From the NCBI GenBank assembly GCA_946807835.1, contig OX327696.1, forward strand, positions 7,266,501 to 7,330,500: DNA of 64,000 nt, read 5' to 3'. The first letter of the stretch is position 1. Every line of letters starts with the position of its first letter. This stretch comes from Ailanthus altissimus (Eukaryota > Streptophyta > Magnoliopsida > Sapindales > Simaroubaceae). The translations under genes and the position numbers were made by a program. The notes below the pieces were generated by a model, which saw only the letters and a program-made list of their open reading frames with translations, searched no databases and was not told where the DNA came from. Below are positions 31,500 through 43,699 of this stretch, in pieces.

Positions 31500-32940
31500 G
31501 GAAAAGGAATAAGTGGTTTTTACATAGTGGATGCTCAAGCATATGATCGGAGATTCATCAAAATTCAAAAGCTTCACCAAAATCAAGAATGGCGGATATG
31601 TAACATTTGGGGATAATGCCAAAGAGAAAATCCTTAGTGTAAGTAATGTTGAAAAAGACTCAATTATATTCATTGAAAATGTATTCCTTATTGAGAATTT
31701 GAAGCATAATTTGCTTAGCATTAGTCAATTGTATGATAAAGGTTATAAAAATATTTTTGAGCCTACTTGTGTTTTGATAATTAACATTATCATAATAAGA
31801 TCTTGTTGATAAGAAATAGACAAAATAATGTCTACACCATTGATATTAAGTATGCATCCTCACATGATAAATGTTTCTCCATATTACATTATAATTCTTG
31901 GTTATGGCATAAAAGATTAGGACATGCAAGCATGCATTTGATTTCTAAAATTTTCAAAAATGATCTAGAGGTCTTCCTAAATTATCTTTCGAAAAAGATA
32001 AAATTTGTAAAGCATGTCAATTTGGAAAACAAAAAAAATAATCTTTTAAAATCAAAGATCAAATTTTCACAACTAGATCACTTTAATTGCTTCACTTGGA
32101 CTTATTTGAACCAATTAGAGTTACTAGCATAGGTGGAAAACATTGTGCATTTGTGATAGTTGACGGTATGACAAGATTTACATAGGTTTTTGTTTTTTGG
32201 CTCAAAGAGATGAAACTTTACAAGCTTTTATAAATTTTTGCAAGAAAGTTTAAATTGAAAAGAGTATTCAATTTCATACATTAGGAGTGATCATGGTAGG
32301 AAATTTGAAAACCATTCCTTTATAGTTTTTTTAATGATCATGAAATCCAACACCAATGCTTATCACTTAGAACATCTCCACAAAACAGAGTTGTTGAAAG
32401 GAAAAATAGGTCTATTCAAGAAACGGCTAGGACCATGTTGCATAATAATGCTTTACCACAATTGTTTTGGGCCGAAGCCGTTAACACTGTTTGTTATGTA
32501 TTAAATAGAGTATTGATTAAACCTCATTTGAATAAGACTACTTATGAGCTTTAGAAAACTAGAAAACCAAACATTGGATATTTTAAAGTCTTTGGTTGTA
32601 AAGGTTTTTTCTTGAATACTAAGGATAATATTGGTAAATGTGATTCAAAATCAGATACTAGAATCTTTCTTGGCTACTCTATGACAAGCAACGAATATAG
32701 AGTTTTTAATAAAAGAACCTTAGTTATTGAGGAAACCATGCATATTATCTTTGATGAGACTAATAAATCTATTGCCAATAATGCACAAGAAGATGAAATA
32801 GTTGAAATAGAAAATGGTGTGTATAGAATTCAACTAGAAGAAAGCAAAAATGATGAGCCCAATGACACTACCCCCAAAGAAAAAGAGGAGAATCAAGGAA
32901 AGAAAGAAGAAATTCAAGAAACAAGAGGTGATAATAATGC
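31500..32940 (+). pseudogene. Protease, pre-integrase and integrase of the Sirevirus-like copia
   Basis: The protease site reads L-H-S-G-C (31520-31534): the catalytic Asp codon is CAT (His, 31523-31525). Pre-integrase includes NVFLIENLKHNLLSISQLYD and SWLWHKRLGHASMHLISKI. The integrase core is broken into frames but IRSDHGRKFEN and ARTMLHNNALPQLFWAEAVN are legible. The C-terminal part (32612-32944) has SKSDTRIFLGYSMTSNEYRV and an acidic tail. Confidence 0.8.
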
Positions 32941-33189
32941 CTAGTCACTCCATAGGGCATTGAGGTTTGCATCTTAACCTCCTTTTAGATAATAACATTG
33001 GTGATCCATCATATATCATCAAAACTAGATCATTACTTAAGCACATTTATAATAACTTGGCATTCGTATCTCAAATTGAGCCTAGGAACTTCCTTGAAGC
33101 CGAAAAAGATTAACATTAGCTAATGGTAACACAAGAAAAGTTAAATCAATTTAAGAGAAATCAACTTCAGACATTAGTACCTAGACCAC

Positions 33190-34620
33190 AACATCAATCT
33201 ATAATAAGCACTAAATAAGTCTTTAGTAACAAAATGGATGAATCTGGAATAGTTCTTAGAAATAAGGCTAGAGTAGTTGCACAAGGGTATAATCAAGAAG
33301 AGGGAATTGATTTTGATAAAACTTATGCACCTATAGCTAAACTTAAATCCATTAGATTATTACTTATTTATACATGTTATAAGAATTTCATTTTACATCC
33401 AATGGATGTAAAAAGTGCATTTTTTTAATTTTTTTTCATTATGGTAGAAGTCTATGTAAAACAACCTCATGGATTTGAAAATGAGAAGTTTCTAGATCAT
33501 GTATATAGGTTGTCTAAAGCATTATATGGTTTAAAGTAAGTGCCTAGGGTATGGTATGAATGTTTAAGCAAATTCCTTATTGAAAATGGTTTTTCAATGG
33601 AAAAAGCTAATAACACATTATTCATTAAGCATTAGGACCATAACATACTTATTAAGCAAATTTATATTGATGATATCATTTTTGGATCCACTAATGAATC
33701 TTTATGTAAGGAATTTGCAACTTGTATGAACAATGAATTTGAGATGAGCATAATAGGAGAACTCAAATTTTTCTTGGACTTCAAATCAATCAAATGAGAG
33801 ATGAGATCTTCATCAATCAATCCAAATACATCAAAGATCTTCTCAAAATATTTTAAATGCAAAATGCAAAGTGTGTTTCAACTCCAATGAGCTTATCTAC
33901 CAAGGTAGACAAAGATGAGAAAGGAGAAGAAGTGGATATAAAAAAATATCAAAGTATGATCGGCTTTGTTTGATATTTAACTGCTTGTAGACCAGACATT
34001 ATGTTTAGTGTATACATATGTGAAAGATTCTAATCATGTCCTAGAGCCTCACATCTAGATACTGTAAAAAGAACTTTTAAATATTTATATGGCACAATGA
34101 ACCTAGGGTTATAGTAATCACAGGGCACTCAATCTCATCAATTATTTGAATACCGACTTTGCTGGATGCAAAGTTGATAGAAAGAGCACGAGTAAGATTT
34201 GTCATTTCTTCGATCATTCACTCGTATCATTGGCTAGTAACAAATAAAATTTAGTAGCTACGTCAATTATCGAGGCTGAATATATTACCACTGGTAGTTG
34301 TTATACTCAAACACTTTGGATAAGACAAACCTTTAGAGACTTTGACAACGAAATAGCAAATACTCCTATTATGTGTGATAATACAAGTGCTATAAACTTG
34401 TCTAAAAATCCTATTCAACATTCTCGGACCAAACACATTAAAATTAGGCATCATTTTTTGAAGGATCATGTCTAAAATGGTGATATTACTTTACAATATA
34501 TACCTACGGTTGACCAACTTACGAACATTTTCATAAAACCTTTAAGTAAAGACAGGTTTTGCAAAATTAAAGGAGAACTTGGTATAATGGAATCTCCATA
34601 TTACAAACATTTTACATAAT
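33190..34620 (+). pseudogene. RT and RNase H of the Sirevirus-like copia
   Basis: RT: NKARVVAQGYNQEEGIDFDK (33265-33324), HPMDVKSAFF, KALYGLK and the active site IYIDDIIFGST at about 33660-33692. The connection and RNase H follow: NTDFAGCKVDRKS, IIEAEYITTGSCY, MCDNTSAINLSKNPIQH and HIKIRHHFLKDHV, ending PLSKDRFCKIKGELGIMES near 34600. Catalytic RT Asp pair and RNase H Asp/Glu/Asp are encoded, but stops at many former Gln and Trp codons break the frame. Confidence 0.85.
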
Positions 34621-35590
34621 TAAATGTTTAGTTAAATTATTTTTTAAAAACAATTGTTGACTTCGTACATGTCATATTTGCATATTTATTATATTTGAGA
34701 TAAATTTATTTTAAATTACTTTAAATTGTTTGATTTGGTTGTTACAAGGGGAGCTATATCTTCTAATCATTTTGGGTATATCATTTTATCTTTGATTTTT
34801 AAAGGGGCCAAAACAAATTTCACACAATATTAAACATCATAAATATGCAAATATTACATGCCTAAACTCAACATTATTTTTAAGAAAATTTAATTAAACA
34901 TTGAACTATGCAAAATATGCCTAAAGTGGAGATTCCATTATTCCAACAATTTATAACTCATTCATGAAATTGAAGACATCAGCAACACATTGTATGCCAA
35001 AATAAATATCACACAATATCAAGGTACCGTCAAATAAGATAATCCATCAAGAAGGCAAATATTATTACTAATTCTAATTGCACATCTTTTTGCCTCTTTT
35101 GATGTACCTAAAAAAACATTCAAATAACACATTTTGGTACCCAACATTACTTGTGTACTTGAATGTTAGAAATGATTCCTTTTGGAAGCCAAATTTGTTT
35201 TACTCCAAATTTCTTAAAAGGAAAATTTTAAAGTTTATGACCATTTTTCTTGCAATAATTACAAATTGAGTTAGGTTCAATTTTAAAACTTGATTTTAAA
35301 AACAATAGTTTATATCATTAGACCTCCCTTGTCAAATACACATTTTTGTGAACCAAGTAATTTTTCAACATTTTTTAATTTTATGACAATTGTTTTATAA
35401 ATCAATGAGTTTCTTTTTAATGGTTTTATTTTCTAAAATTATCTCATTGATTTTAGGGTTCACATTTAACTCTTAATTGCACGCTTTAGATACTTCAAGT
35501 TCATTTTTAAAATTTTCTTTTTTCTCTTTCAGTAGAAATGAAATTTTCTTTTAAACAAATATTTTCACATTCTAGCACATCATTTGCTTT

Positions 35591-36290
35591 TTAAAGTTCT
35601 TTAACTTCACTTGAAAGATAAAAAAAATTCTTTCTAAGGTTTTCAACTTCATTTTTCAATGTGACATTATTTTTCTTCAATATAGCATTTTTACAACCTA
35701 TTGCCTTAGAATCTTCAAGTATTTCATTAAAAGCATCTAACAAGTAATTATAAGAGGGTTTTTTTGTATACCTCATCAAGATTGTCAAATTCATCATTGT
35801 CTATGGCCATGAGTGCAAGATTTGAAGTCTTACATTCATTATCATCATCATCCTAAGTAGCATTCCATTTCTTTTTCTTAGCTACACTTTTTCTAGTACA
35901 GTGTTTCTAATGCATGCCAAATTGCATATATAGAATTATAATTGTAAATTTTAATAAACATATTTTTTATTTAATGCACAAAATAAATGGTTTATGGCCT
36001 TTGCATTTGAAGAAGCATTTCTAAAATCTCCTTTATTCCACTCCTCCTTTAGTTTGGGAATAAGCTTACCTTTTTTATTCTTTTTCATGGATACATTAGG
36101 ACTATTTTTAACAATAATCCAAAGTTCATAATTAAATAAGTGATAATTCTAATTTTTCAAGAACTATAATTGAATCTAATAAAAAATGGAGATCTAGTGG
36201 TAGATTTGTCTCCACATCTTCTAGGATATCAATGGGTTGCCAAGGATCACTCTAAGACAGATAAGTCCTTTTTAGAGTATGAAGTTCTTA
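35591..36290 (-). pseudogene. Gag C-terminal fragment in the array (left copy)
   Basis: A 68-residue frame (35797-35591), including LLDAFNEILEDSKAIGCKNA and KNNVTLKNEVENLRKN, is the same Gag segment as in the right copy. Neighbouring matches extend to the primer-binding-site region at about 36290. Confidence 0.75.
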
Positions 36291-36297
36291 TACCAAA

Positions 36298-37536
36298 TAA
36301 AATTTCAATAGATAGGCAACCTCAAGGGGGGAGGGGGGTGAATTGGATATTTAAAAATAATATAATGATATCGAAAATTTATGCAATTATTAAAATGTAA
36401 ACAAATTTAATAACAAATAATTACAAAAATTAAGAATATAAAGGATAGACGATGACACCTAGATGTTTACGTGGTTCAGCACTCCACATGCCCTACGTCC
36501 ATCCCTCAAGCAGCTCATGTTAAGGATTCCATAAGTTTGCCTCAAACCAAGGCCAAGAATTAATATACATGATTTTCATGGTGTCAAGAAACCTTTTACA
36601 ACAAGTTCATTTCTAAGGTACCAATTAAACTGTAACGACCCAAATCCCACATCGGGCAGACTCATCCAAAGTGAAGGCCTTATAAGGAGAAATCCCCCAT
36701 ACCCTTGCGAGGTTCCTTTTGGGATGGTGATTCGTTCCGCTCATAAAGGACAAAACCATAAGGGGAAAGGACACATGCGTGAACCCCAAAGCAGACAATA
36801 CCTTGCACAAGGATTCAGGTGGGCTCTTTCATAAACCCTTACAATGAAAAAGTAATCACTCTACTCTCAAAGTGTATCCTACAAACACTTGTCTCTCTTC
36901 TTCTTATAGTATTTCCCATAAACACTTAAATCACATCAATAAAAGAATTATAACAAATATAAATAAATTTGAACTCCCAAATGAGTAATTATGAAAGTGT
37001 AGAAGGTGAAGCTCTCCATTCAAATATGTGACGTTTCTCTCTTCTTCTTTTTTTTTTTTTTGAGCTTCAAATAAGTGAGGCATTTATGAAGAGTGAAAAA
37101 TAGCCATTACTACAATGAAGTATAGTAACTCGACTGTTATATAGACCATTTCTACATTACTGCTATAGTGTAATTACTGGTGCTATATTATTCTTCTCAA
37201 AGTTTTGATATTTTGCATTTTAGTCCATTTTTTGAAACTTTTAAAACTTTGCACTTTGGTCCACAACAGCATGCTTAAATGATTTGATCATAAATTTATG
37301 TAGACAACTTCAAATTTACTTTCATAAAATTCTTTGGAAAGCTGACACAATTATTTTCTTGTTAACAATAAGTTAGTGCACATTTTCCGTCTCATATAGT
37401 AGTAGTGTAATTTTGAATGTGCAATTTTTTTTTCTTTGCTCCTAATTTACCTCACTTATGTATTTAAGTCTTTCAATTCCTAAACATGGGATTTGTTAAT
37501 ATGAAAACATCCATATGTATGACTAGAAAGTCAACA
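36298..37536 (-). repeat. LTR of the Sirevirus-like array (middle, with insertion)
   Basis: Minus-strand start TGTTGACTTTCTAGTCATAC at 37536 after a purine tract (TAGGGAGAT). It is about 215 bp longer than its sister because of the small insertion at 36631-36843. Confidence 0.8.
36631..36843. mobile_element. TRIM-like 213-bp insertion inside an LTR
   Basis: TGTAACGACCCAAATCCCAC ... ATAAACCCTTACA. The ends are inverted (TGTAA/TTACA), the sequence is GC-richer than its host LTR, and it is precisely absent from the sister LTR (around 39996-40012). A solo LTR of a terminal-repeat retrotransposon in miniature fits best. Cassandra-type TRIMs have similar ends, but I cannot confirm the diagnostic 5S rRNA-like box. 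An open frame on the minus strand (36810-36625) is incidental. Confidence 0.65.
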
Positions 37537-38125
37537 ATCTCCCTATTTTTGATAATGACAAACACCTCATATAATTTGATGACCTTAGTAAAATTTTACA
37601 AAGAAACTTTTATATCATCAAAATAAATTAAAATTCTCCCTCTTTTGATATCATCAAAAGGTAAAAAAAGTATTTGGGTATTTATCAAATGTCTAATGCT
37701 CATATAATATTTCCCCCTTTAAAAATATTTTTCCTATATACATAGTAACTTATAAAGCATGAAAAGTTTTTAATAGTCTTATATGACTCAATCATAATCT
37801 ACATAGTAAGTTTAATCAAATCAAAATGCATTTCTCCCTTTGTGAAAAGTAATTTTCAATATATATACTATTTCATCAAAACATCATATCAAATTTTATC
37901 CATTGTTTTTAATAGAGTGAATCATCAAGAACTTGTCCATGAGGAGAATTCAAAATATGAAGAATTTATTACAAGTTCTAGGTGCAAGCAAAAATATCGT
38001 CTGCAAACTATATTCTTATAATGTTTTGCTCCCCCTAAGGATAACATAAAAAAATCTCTCCCTTAAATGATCAAAGATGTAATGATATATTCAAAATTAT
38101 TAGAAAATCATATAGCTCCCCCTAT
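37537..38125 (-). other. 3' untranslated region with multiple purine boxes
   Basis: Between the gag remnant and the middle LTR, the minus strand carries TAGGGGGAGCTATATG (near 38115), TTAGGGGGAGCAAAAC (near 38030), AAGGGAGAA and AGAGGGAGA runs, and finally the LTR-adjacent tract TAGGGAGATTGTTGAC. Serial GGGGGAGC boxes upstream of the 3' LTR are a described hallmark of Sireviruses. Confidence 0.6.
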
Positions 38126-38957
38126 GACAACCAAATGTATATCAAACAATTTAAAACATTTTAAAATACATTTCTCTCAAACATCATAAATACGCAAATA
38201 TTACATGTATAAACTCAACATTACTTTTAGAAAAAATTAATTAAACAATGAACTATGCAAAATGTTCCAAAAGTAGAGATTCCATTATTCCAACAATTTA
38301 TAACTCATTCATGAAATTGAAGACGTCAATAACTTGTATGCCAAAATAAATTTCACACAATATCAAGGTACCCTCAAATAAGATAATCCATCAACAAGGC
38401 AAAAATTATTACTAATTCCAATTGCACCTTTTTTTTTGCCCCTTTTGATGTCCTAAAATAATTTCAAATAGCACATTTTGGTACCCAACATTCTTTACCT
38501 ACTTGAATGTTAGAAATGGTTTCTTTTGGAAGCCAAATTTGTTTTATTCCAAATTTCTTAAAAGGATAATTATAAATATTATTACCATTTTTCCTGCAAT
38601 AATGACATTGAATTAGGTTCAATTTTAAAAATTGATTTCAAAAAATAAAATTTTAAGTGTTTTTTCTTTAGAAATGGTTTATATTGTAGACTTCTCTTGT
38701 CAAACACACAATTTTGATAACCAAATACTTTTTCAGTATTTTTTTATTTTAGAACAATTGTTTTATAAATCTATGAGTTTCTTTTTAATGGTTTAATTTT
38801 CTAAAAGTATCTCATTGATTTTAGGATATTCATTTAACTCTTAAATGCATGCTTTAGATATGTCAAGTTCATTTTTAAAAGTTTCTTTTTCTCTTTCAAC
38901 AGAAATGACGTTTTCTTCTAAACAAATATTTTCACATTTTAGCACATCATTTTCTTT

Positions 38958-39680
38958 TTAAAGTTCTTCAACTTTACTTGAAAGATCAAAAATTGTCTTT
39001 CTAAGGTTTTCAACTTCATTTTTTAATTTGACATTATTTTTCTTCAAGATAGCATTTTTACGACCTATTGCCATAGAACTTTCAAGTAATTCATTAAAAG
39101 TATCTAACAAATCATCATAAGAGGGTTTTTCGCATAACTTATCAAGATTGTCAAATTCATCATCTTTTATAGCCATGAGTTCAAGATTTGAAGTCTCACA
39201 TTTTCTTCTTCTTCATCATCATCATCCCAAGCAGTGTTCTTTTTCTTTTTTGTCTTAGTTGAACATTTCTCATATAGTGCTTCTAATGCATGCCAAATTG
39301 TGTATGCAGAATTATAATTGCCAATTTTACTAAACACAGTTTTATCTAATGCACAAAAAAATGGTTCATAATTTTTGCATTTAAAGAAGCAATTCTAAAA
39401 TCTCATTTATTCCGCTCCTCCTCGAGTTTGGGAATAAGCTTGCCTTTTTTATTTTTTTTCATGGGTACATGAGGACCATTTTGAACAATTATCTAAAGTT
39501 CATAATTAAAAGCTAGCAAATAAGTCCCATCCTAATTTTCCAAGAACTATATTTGAATCCATTAACAAATAAAGGTCTAGTGGTAGATTTTTCCTCGGAC
39601 ATTTTAGGATATCTATGGGTTGTCAAGGATCACTTTAAGATGGTTAAGTCATTTATAGAGTATGAAGCTCTGATACCAAA
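38958..39680 (-). pseudogene. Gag C-terminal fragment in the array (right copy)
   Basis: A 72-residue frame (39176-38958), containing AIKDDEFDNLDKLCEKPSYD and GRKNAILKKNNVKLKNEVEN, is collinear with the Gag tail at 30811-31000. Upstream to the LTR are scattered gag matches without a usable frame. Confidence 0.75.
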
Positions 39681-40704
39681 TAAAATTCAATAGATAGGCA
39701 ACCCGAGGAAGGGGTATGAATTGGATATTAAAAACTTAATGCATTAATATCAATAGTTTATGTAATTATTAAAATGTAAACAAATGTAATAACCAATATT
39801 GCCAAAAATAATAGTATGAGGGATAAAGAGAATGGCACCCAGATGTTTACTTGGTTTGGTACTTTACACGACCTACGTCCACACCTTATGTTGAGAATTC
39901 CATTAGCTTGCTTCAAACTGAGGCCAAGAATCAATACACTTGACTTCTATGGTATCGAGAAACCTTTTACAACAAATTAGTTTTCAAGGTACCAATTAAG
40001 CCCTAACAATAAAAGAGTAATCACTTTACTTTCAAAGTGTTTTTCACAAACACTTTTCTCTCTTCTTTTCAAAATGTTTCCTATAAATAATTAAATAAAG
40101 TCAATAAAAGAATTATATCAAATATAAATGAATTTGAATTCTAAATAAGTACATATAAAAGTGTATAACGGTGAAGCACTCAACTCCAATATATAACGTT
40201 TCTCCCTTTTTTTTTCAAGCTTCAAATGAGCGAGGTGTTTATAAGGAATGAAAAATAGTCGTTGCTGTAGTGACTTAACCTTTGCGATAGTGAAGTACCA
40301 TAACTTGACTGTTATACAGACCCTTGTTACAGTACCGCTATAATGTAAGTACCGGTGCTACAGCGATCTTCTCAAAGTTTTGATATTTTGCATTTTAGTC
40401 CATTTTTAAAATTTTCAAAACTTCACACTTTGGTCCACTTTAGCATGCTTAAATGATTTGATCATAAATTTATGTAGACAACTCTAAATTTAATTCCGCA
40501 AAACTCTTTGCAAAACTGACACAATTATCTTCCTGTAAGTTTGTGCACATTCTTTTATCTCATATAGTTCTACTATAATTTTGAATGTGCCCTTCTGTTT
40601 TCTTTTCTCCTAATTTACCTCATTTATGCATTTAATTCTTTTAATACCTAAACATAGGATTTGTTATCATCAAAGCATTAATATGTATGATTAGAAAGTC
40701 AACA
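39681..40704 (-). repeat. LTR of the Sirevirus-like array (outer)
   Basis: Minus-strand start TGTTGACTTTCTAATCATAC at 40704. The other end lies at about 39681 next to a primer-binding-site remnant (TTTGGTATCAGAGC on the minus strand). Confidence 0.8.
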
Positions 40705-40980
40705 AATATGCTCTTTACAATGTTGCCATATATTGTGAAGTTTCTATAGGGATATATTGTAAGCTTAAATGAAAGATCGAAGACTAAAATAGAGTCAAAA
40801 TCTAAAATTATCTTGTGCCATCCACTAGCAATAGCAATCTCTAAAGCTAAAATCACCCCAAATTTTACATAGTAAGCTGTCTCAATTTCTATAGGACAAG
40901 AGAAGCCTCCTAAAAAACAACCCACCTTATCCTTAAAGACTCCTCTACAAGCATTCTACCTAGGTTACCTTTTGACAGTC
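40640..40980 (-). pseudogene. LINE ORF2 RNase H (RVT_3-like)
   Basis: The frame 40925-40641 carries GCFLGGFSCPIEIETAYYVK and then ALEIAIASGWHKIILDFDS, the plant LINE RNase H core with the Glu (usually AEL/AEA, here ETAY) and the DFDS Asp. It is the 3'-most coding piece and runs slightly into the Sirevirus LTR at 40704. Confidence 0.75.
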
Positions 40981-42099
40981 TATCTGTATTGATCTTAATC
41001 CATCATTGAGGAGGAAAATTTCAAAAAAGAATAACAATTTTTTCAGTATGTCTCAAATTAATGGCAATACCTAGATGGTCTAAGATAGGAATATCATCAC
41101 AAAATGGAAACCTAGGGCAGAAAATAGAAAAATAGAGAATATGAGTAAGACAGTTCACCTTAATGCCAAAGGAATTGAAACTTCAATTATCAAATCTAAG
41201 AAGATTTCAACTTGTCCAAATTAAATAGAGCAAATAAGCTATTGACAACCTCTATAAGTTTAATAGTTGGGAGCTAAAATGTTTTGATAAAATCACTTTC
41301 TATAATTCTATAACTCTATAACAGTTTAAACCAAAGGAAGATTTTGTTTAAATATATATGGGAACTAATACCAAAGCTCTATAACTAAAATGCAGCATAC
41401 AAAAAGAGCAAATTGAAACAACACAAATACCACGAGATCATAGTAATTCATCAGTAGGAAGCATATTTTAAACCAGACACTACATAAATATAGAATTTTT
41501 TATAGAAAAAAACCAGATTAAAGAGATAATAAAGTAAAATCAATTATTGTAAGACCTTTGATGAAATTATAATTCTCCTCTAAAGAAAAAATTCCATCTC
41601 TAGCAGAAATTCAAATGAACTTATGAGCCTTATCATTAACTAGCCAAATAATATCATTGATTTGTTCCTTTAAATAAAAAAAATGGAATAAAACATTTTT
41701 GGAATCCTCTATAGTCCTTTATTAATTGCTTATTTGATCATAAATTTAAGTGTAAACGACCAATAAAAAGAATGGGTTTTCTAACTATTTATCATACGAA
41801 AAATTAATTTAAGTTTCATCACTAATGATCTATTTTGTCCCATCATGAAAATAGAAAAGAATACATTTAAAGCCATTCCAAAGAGAAGAGTTGAGGCATG
41901 ACTTACTTGCTTCTCTAAAATTATATCGTTTTCTTAAGAATTGTGAGCATATGGAATTCACTTGGTGTACATCCCAAAGATATTTATGTAGACAAGCTTT
42001 ATTAGTAAGTTCAATCTACGAAAACCTACCCCACTAGCCATCTTTGACATGCCAAGTCTATTCTATGATATTGAATTTATCTTACGAGAGTAATGATTC

Positions 42100-43420
42100 C
42101 TTGAGATAATAAATCTGAGTCCAACCATTCAATTGCTTGAGAAGGGAACCAGGCCAAAGATGTACCTTGAAATTGTGCAACATGGTACTTTGGAAAACTG
42201 TGCGAATAAGCTCAATTCTACTAACTAGTGAGAGAATTTTTCCTTCCCAGCCACTAAAATGCGTATAAGCCTTGTCAGCTAGAACTTGAAAATGTTGCCT
42301 GCATGGGCAGCCTCAGAAGATTGGAACTCCTAAATAAATGAAAGGAAGTTTTCCCTAAGAGAACCCCAAAAGACTAGAAATATCTCAAGAACATTGTACA
42401 GCGTGTTTACCAATGAATAATAGAATTTTCTCCTTATTTATTACTTAACCAGATGCCATGCTATAAAGCAGAACAAAGTCTATTTGAGAGTGAATTGGAA
42501 TTATTGTCACCATTGTAAAAAAGAAAAACATAATTTATATATAAAATATAGGGTGGAGCCATGCACCATCTTAGGACCAAAATTATAGTCACCCTTTCAG
42601 AATCCACCAAACTTTGAATACCATAAGAAATAACATCATCAGCTAGATAAAAAAAGTACAGGAGACAAAGGATTCCTTTGGCGTACTCCTCTCCCACATT
42701 TGAAAAATCTTTTCAAAGTGCTATTAATCATAATAAATAAGCGCACAAAATGAAGAATAATATAAATTCACACACTAAATTATTTGTTGAAGCAAAACAA
42801 TTAAGAACTTCAAGAAGGAAATCTCAACTATATCCAGCTTCATTTCAATATTACCACCAATATCTTTTCGATCTAGTAATTAATCCCCTTCGGCACCATA
42901 GAGATGTAGTCATGAATATGTCTACCATGAATAAAGGCCATCTGATTCTACGTGACTAGATTAGGCATTAAGAATGTTAACCTATCAACAATGATCTTAG
43001 TAATAATCATAAAGAAAATATTCGCCATAGTTGTTAGCCTAAAATGATTAACTGAACTACATCATTCATTTTAGGAATTAGTACTATAAAAATTAAGTTC
43101 AAGTTTGAAAGCAAGAAATCCTGGCTAAGGAATTGTTGAATACCTAGTACTACATCCTTTTTAATAATCTCTCAACAATGCTGAAAGAACATACTAGTAA
43201 AACAGTCTGGCCTTGGAGCACTAGAAGAGTCTAATGAAAAAGTAGCTAGCCTCACCTCCTCATCTGAAGGGATAATGGTTAAAACTTGATTATCTAAATC
43301 TGAAACAAGAGAGGGTAAGTGATTACAGACTTGAGAAACTCTAGTGGCATCAACTTCATCTTTTGCATATAGCTCTCTATAATACTCCATAATATAGTTA
43401 GTCACCTCCTGCATGTTATC
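42100..43420 (-). pseudogene. LINE ORF2 reverse transcriptase domain
   Basis: The frame 43414-43172 carries NYIMEYYRELYAKDE and then IIPSDEEVRLATFSLDSSSA, the standard L1 RT entry. FFQHC follows. The active site reads YLADDVISYG near 42640-42615, with the Asp pair intact. The thumb region (about 42330-42130) is legible in pieces. Gaps and stops separate the segments. Confidence 0.85.
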
Positions 43421-43699
43421 ACTCCAAGCACTATTAATAATGAGCCCTTTTAGGTGCGATTTGACTGCATGAGATTTTGCATAGCAGTAGAAGAACTTGA
43501 TGTATTTATCTCCATCCTTGAGCCATTTTAATCTAGCTCAGTCTCACCAAAAAGTAGCCTTTATCTGTGTAGTGTGTAGTACCTCCAACTTTGTTGTTGT
43601 CTTTGCTTCAAGCAAATCCTCTAAGGCCTCCCATAAACCAATGTTACTTTGAACTGAAGCCCAATCTTCTTAAGCTTTCTTTAAACTATTATTTACATT

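Larger units (their letters stand above)
28632..34800 (+). mobile_element. Sirevirus-like Ty1/copia, 3'-truncated copy
   Basis: 5' LTR (28632-about 29701), primer-binding site (TTTGGTATCAAAGCC), a complete series gag, protease, integrase, RT and RNase H, then a 3' region with one GGGGAG purine box (34746-34754). At about 34800 the sequence switches to minus-strand DNA of the same family. No 3' LTR follows in this orientation. The coding region is full length but carries many stops and frameshifts. A Sirevirus assignment rests on the gag type, the RT/RNase H wording (YIDDIIFGST; CDNTSAINLSKNPIQHSRTK) and multiple GGGGGAGC boxes in the sister copies. Confidence 0.8.
34801..40704 (-). mobile_element. 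Sirevirus-like array: LTR - internal - LTR - internal (partial)
   Basis: Minus-strand DNA of the same family as 28632-34800. From the right: LTR 40704-39681, a deleted internal region (39680-37537, gag plus 3' untranslated purine boxes, no pol), a second LTR 37536-36298, and a second internal stretch (36297-34801) that repeats the gag segment and stops at the inversion junction. The two internal stretches match over about 1.5 kb (for example 38180-39680 against 34840-36290). The sharing of a middle LTR suggests unequal recombination between copies. No outer target duplication was found. Confidence 0.75.

Noticed and set aside
36631..36843. Definite Cassandra TRIM
   Set aside because: Ends and size are similar, but I could not identify the 5S rRNA-like promoter with confidence.
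28627..40709. One composite transposon with outward TGTTGAC ends
   Set aside because: Outer flanks GTCTC and AATAT do not match, so there is no target duplication for the whole block.
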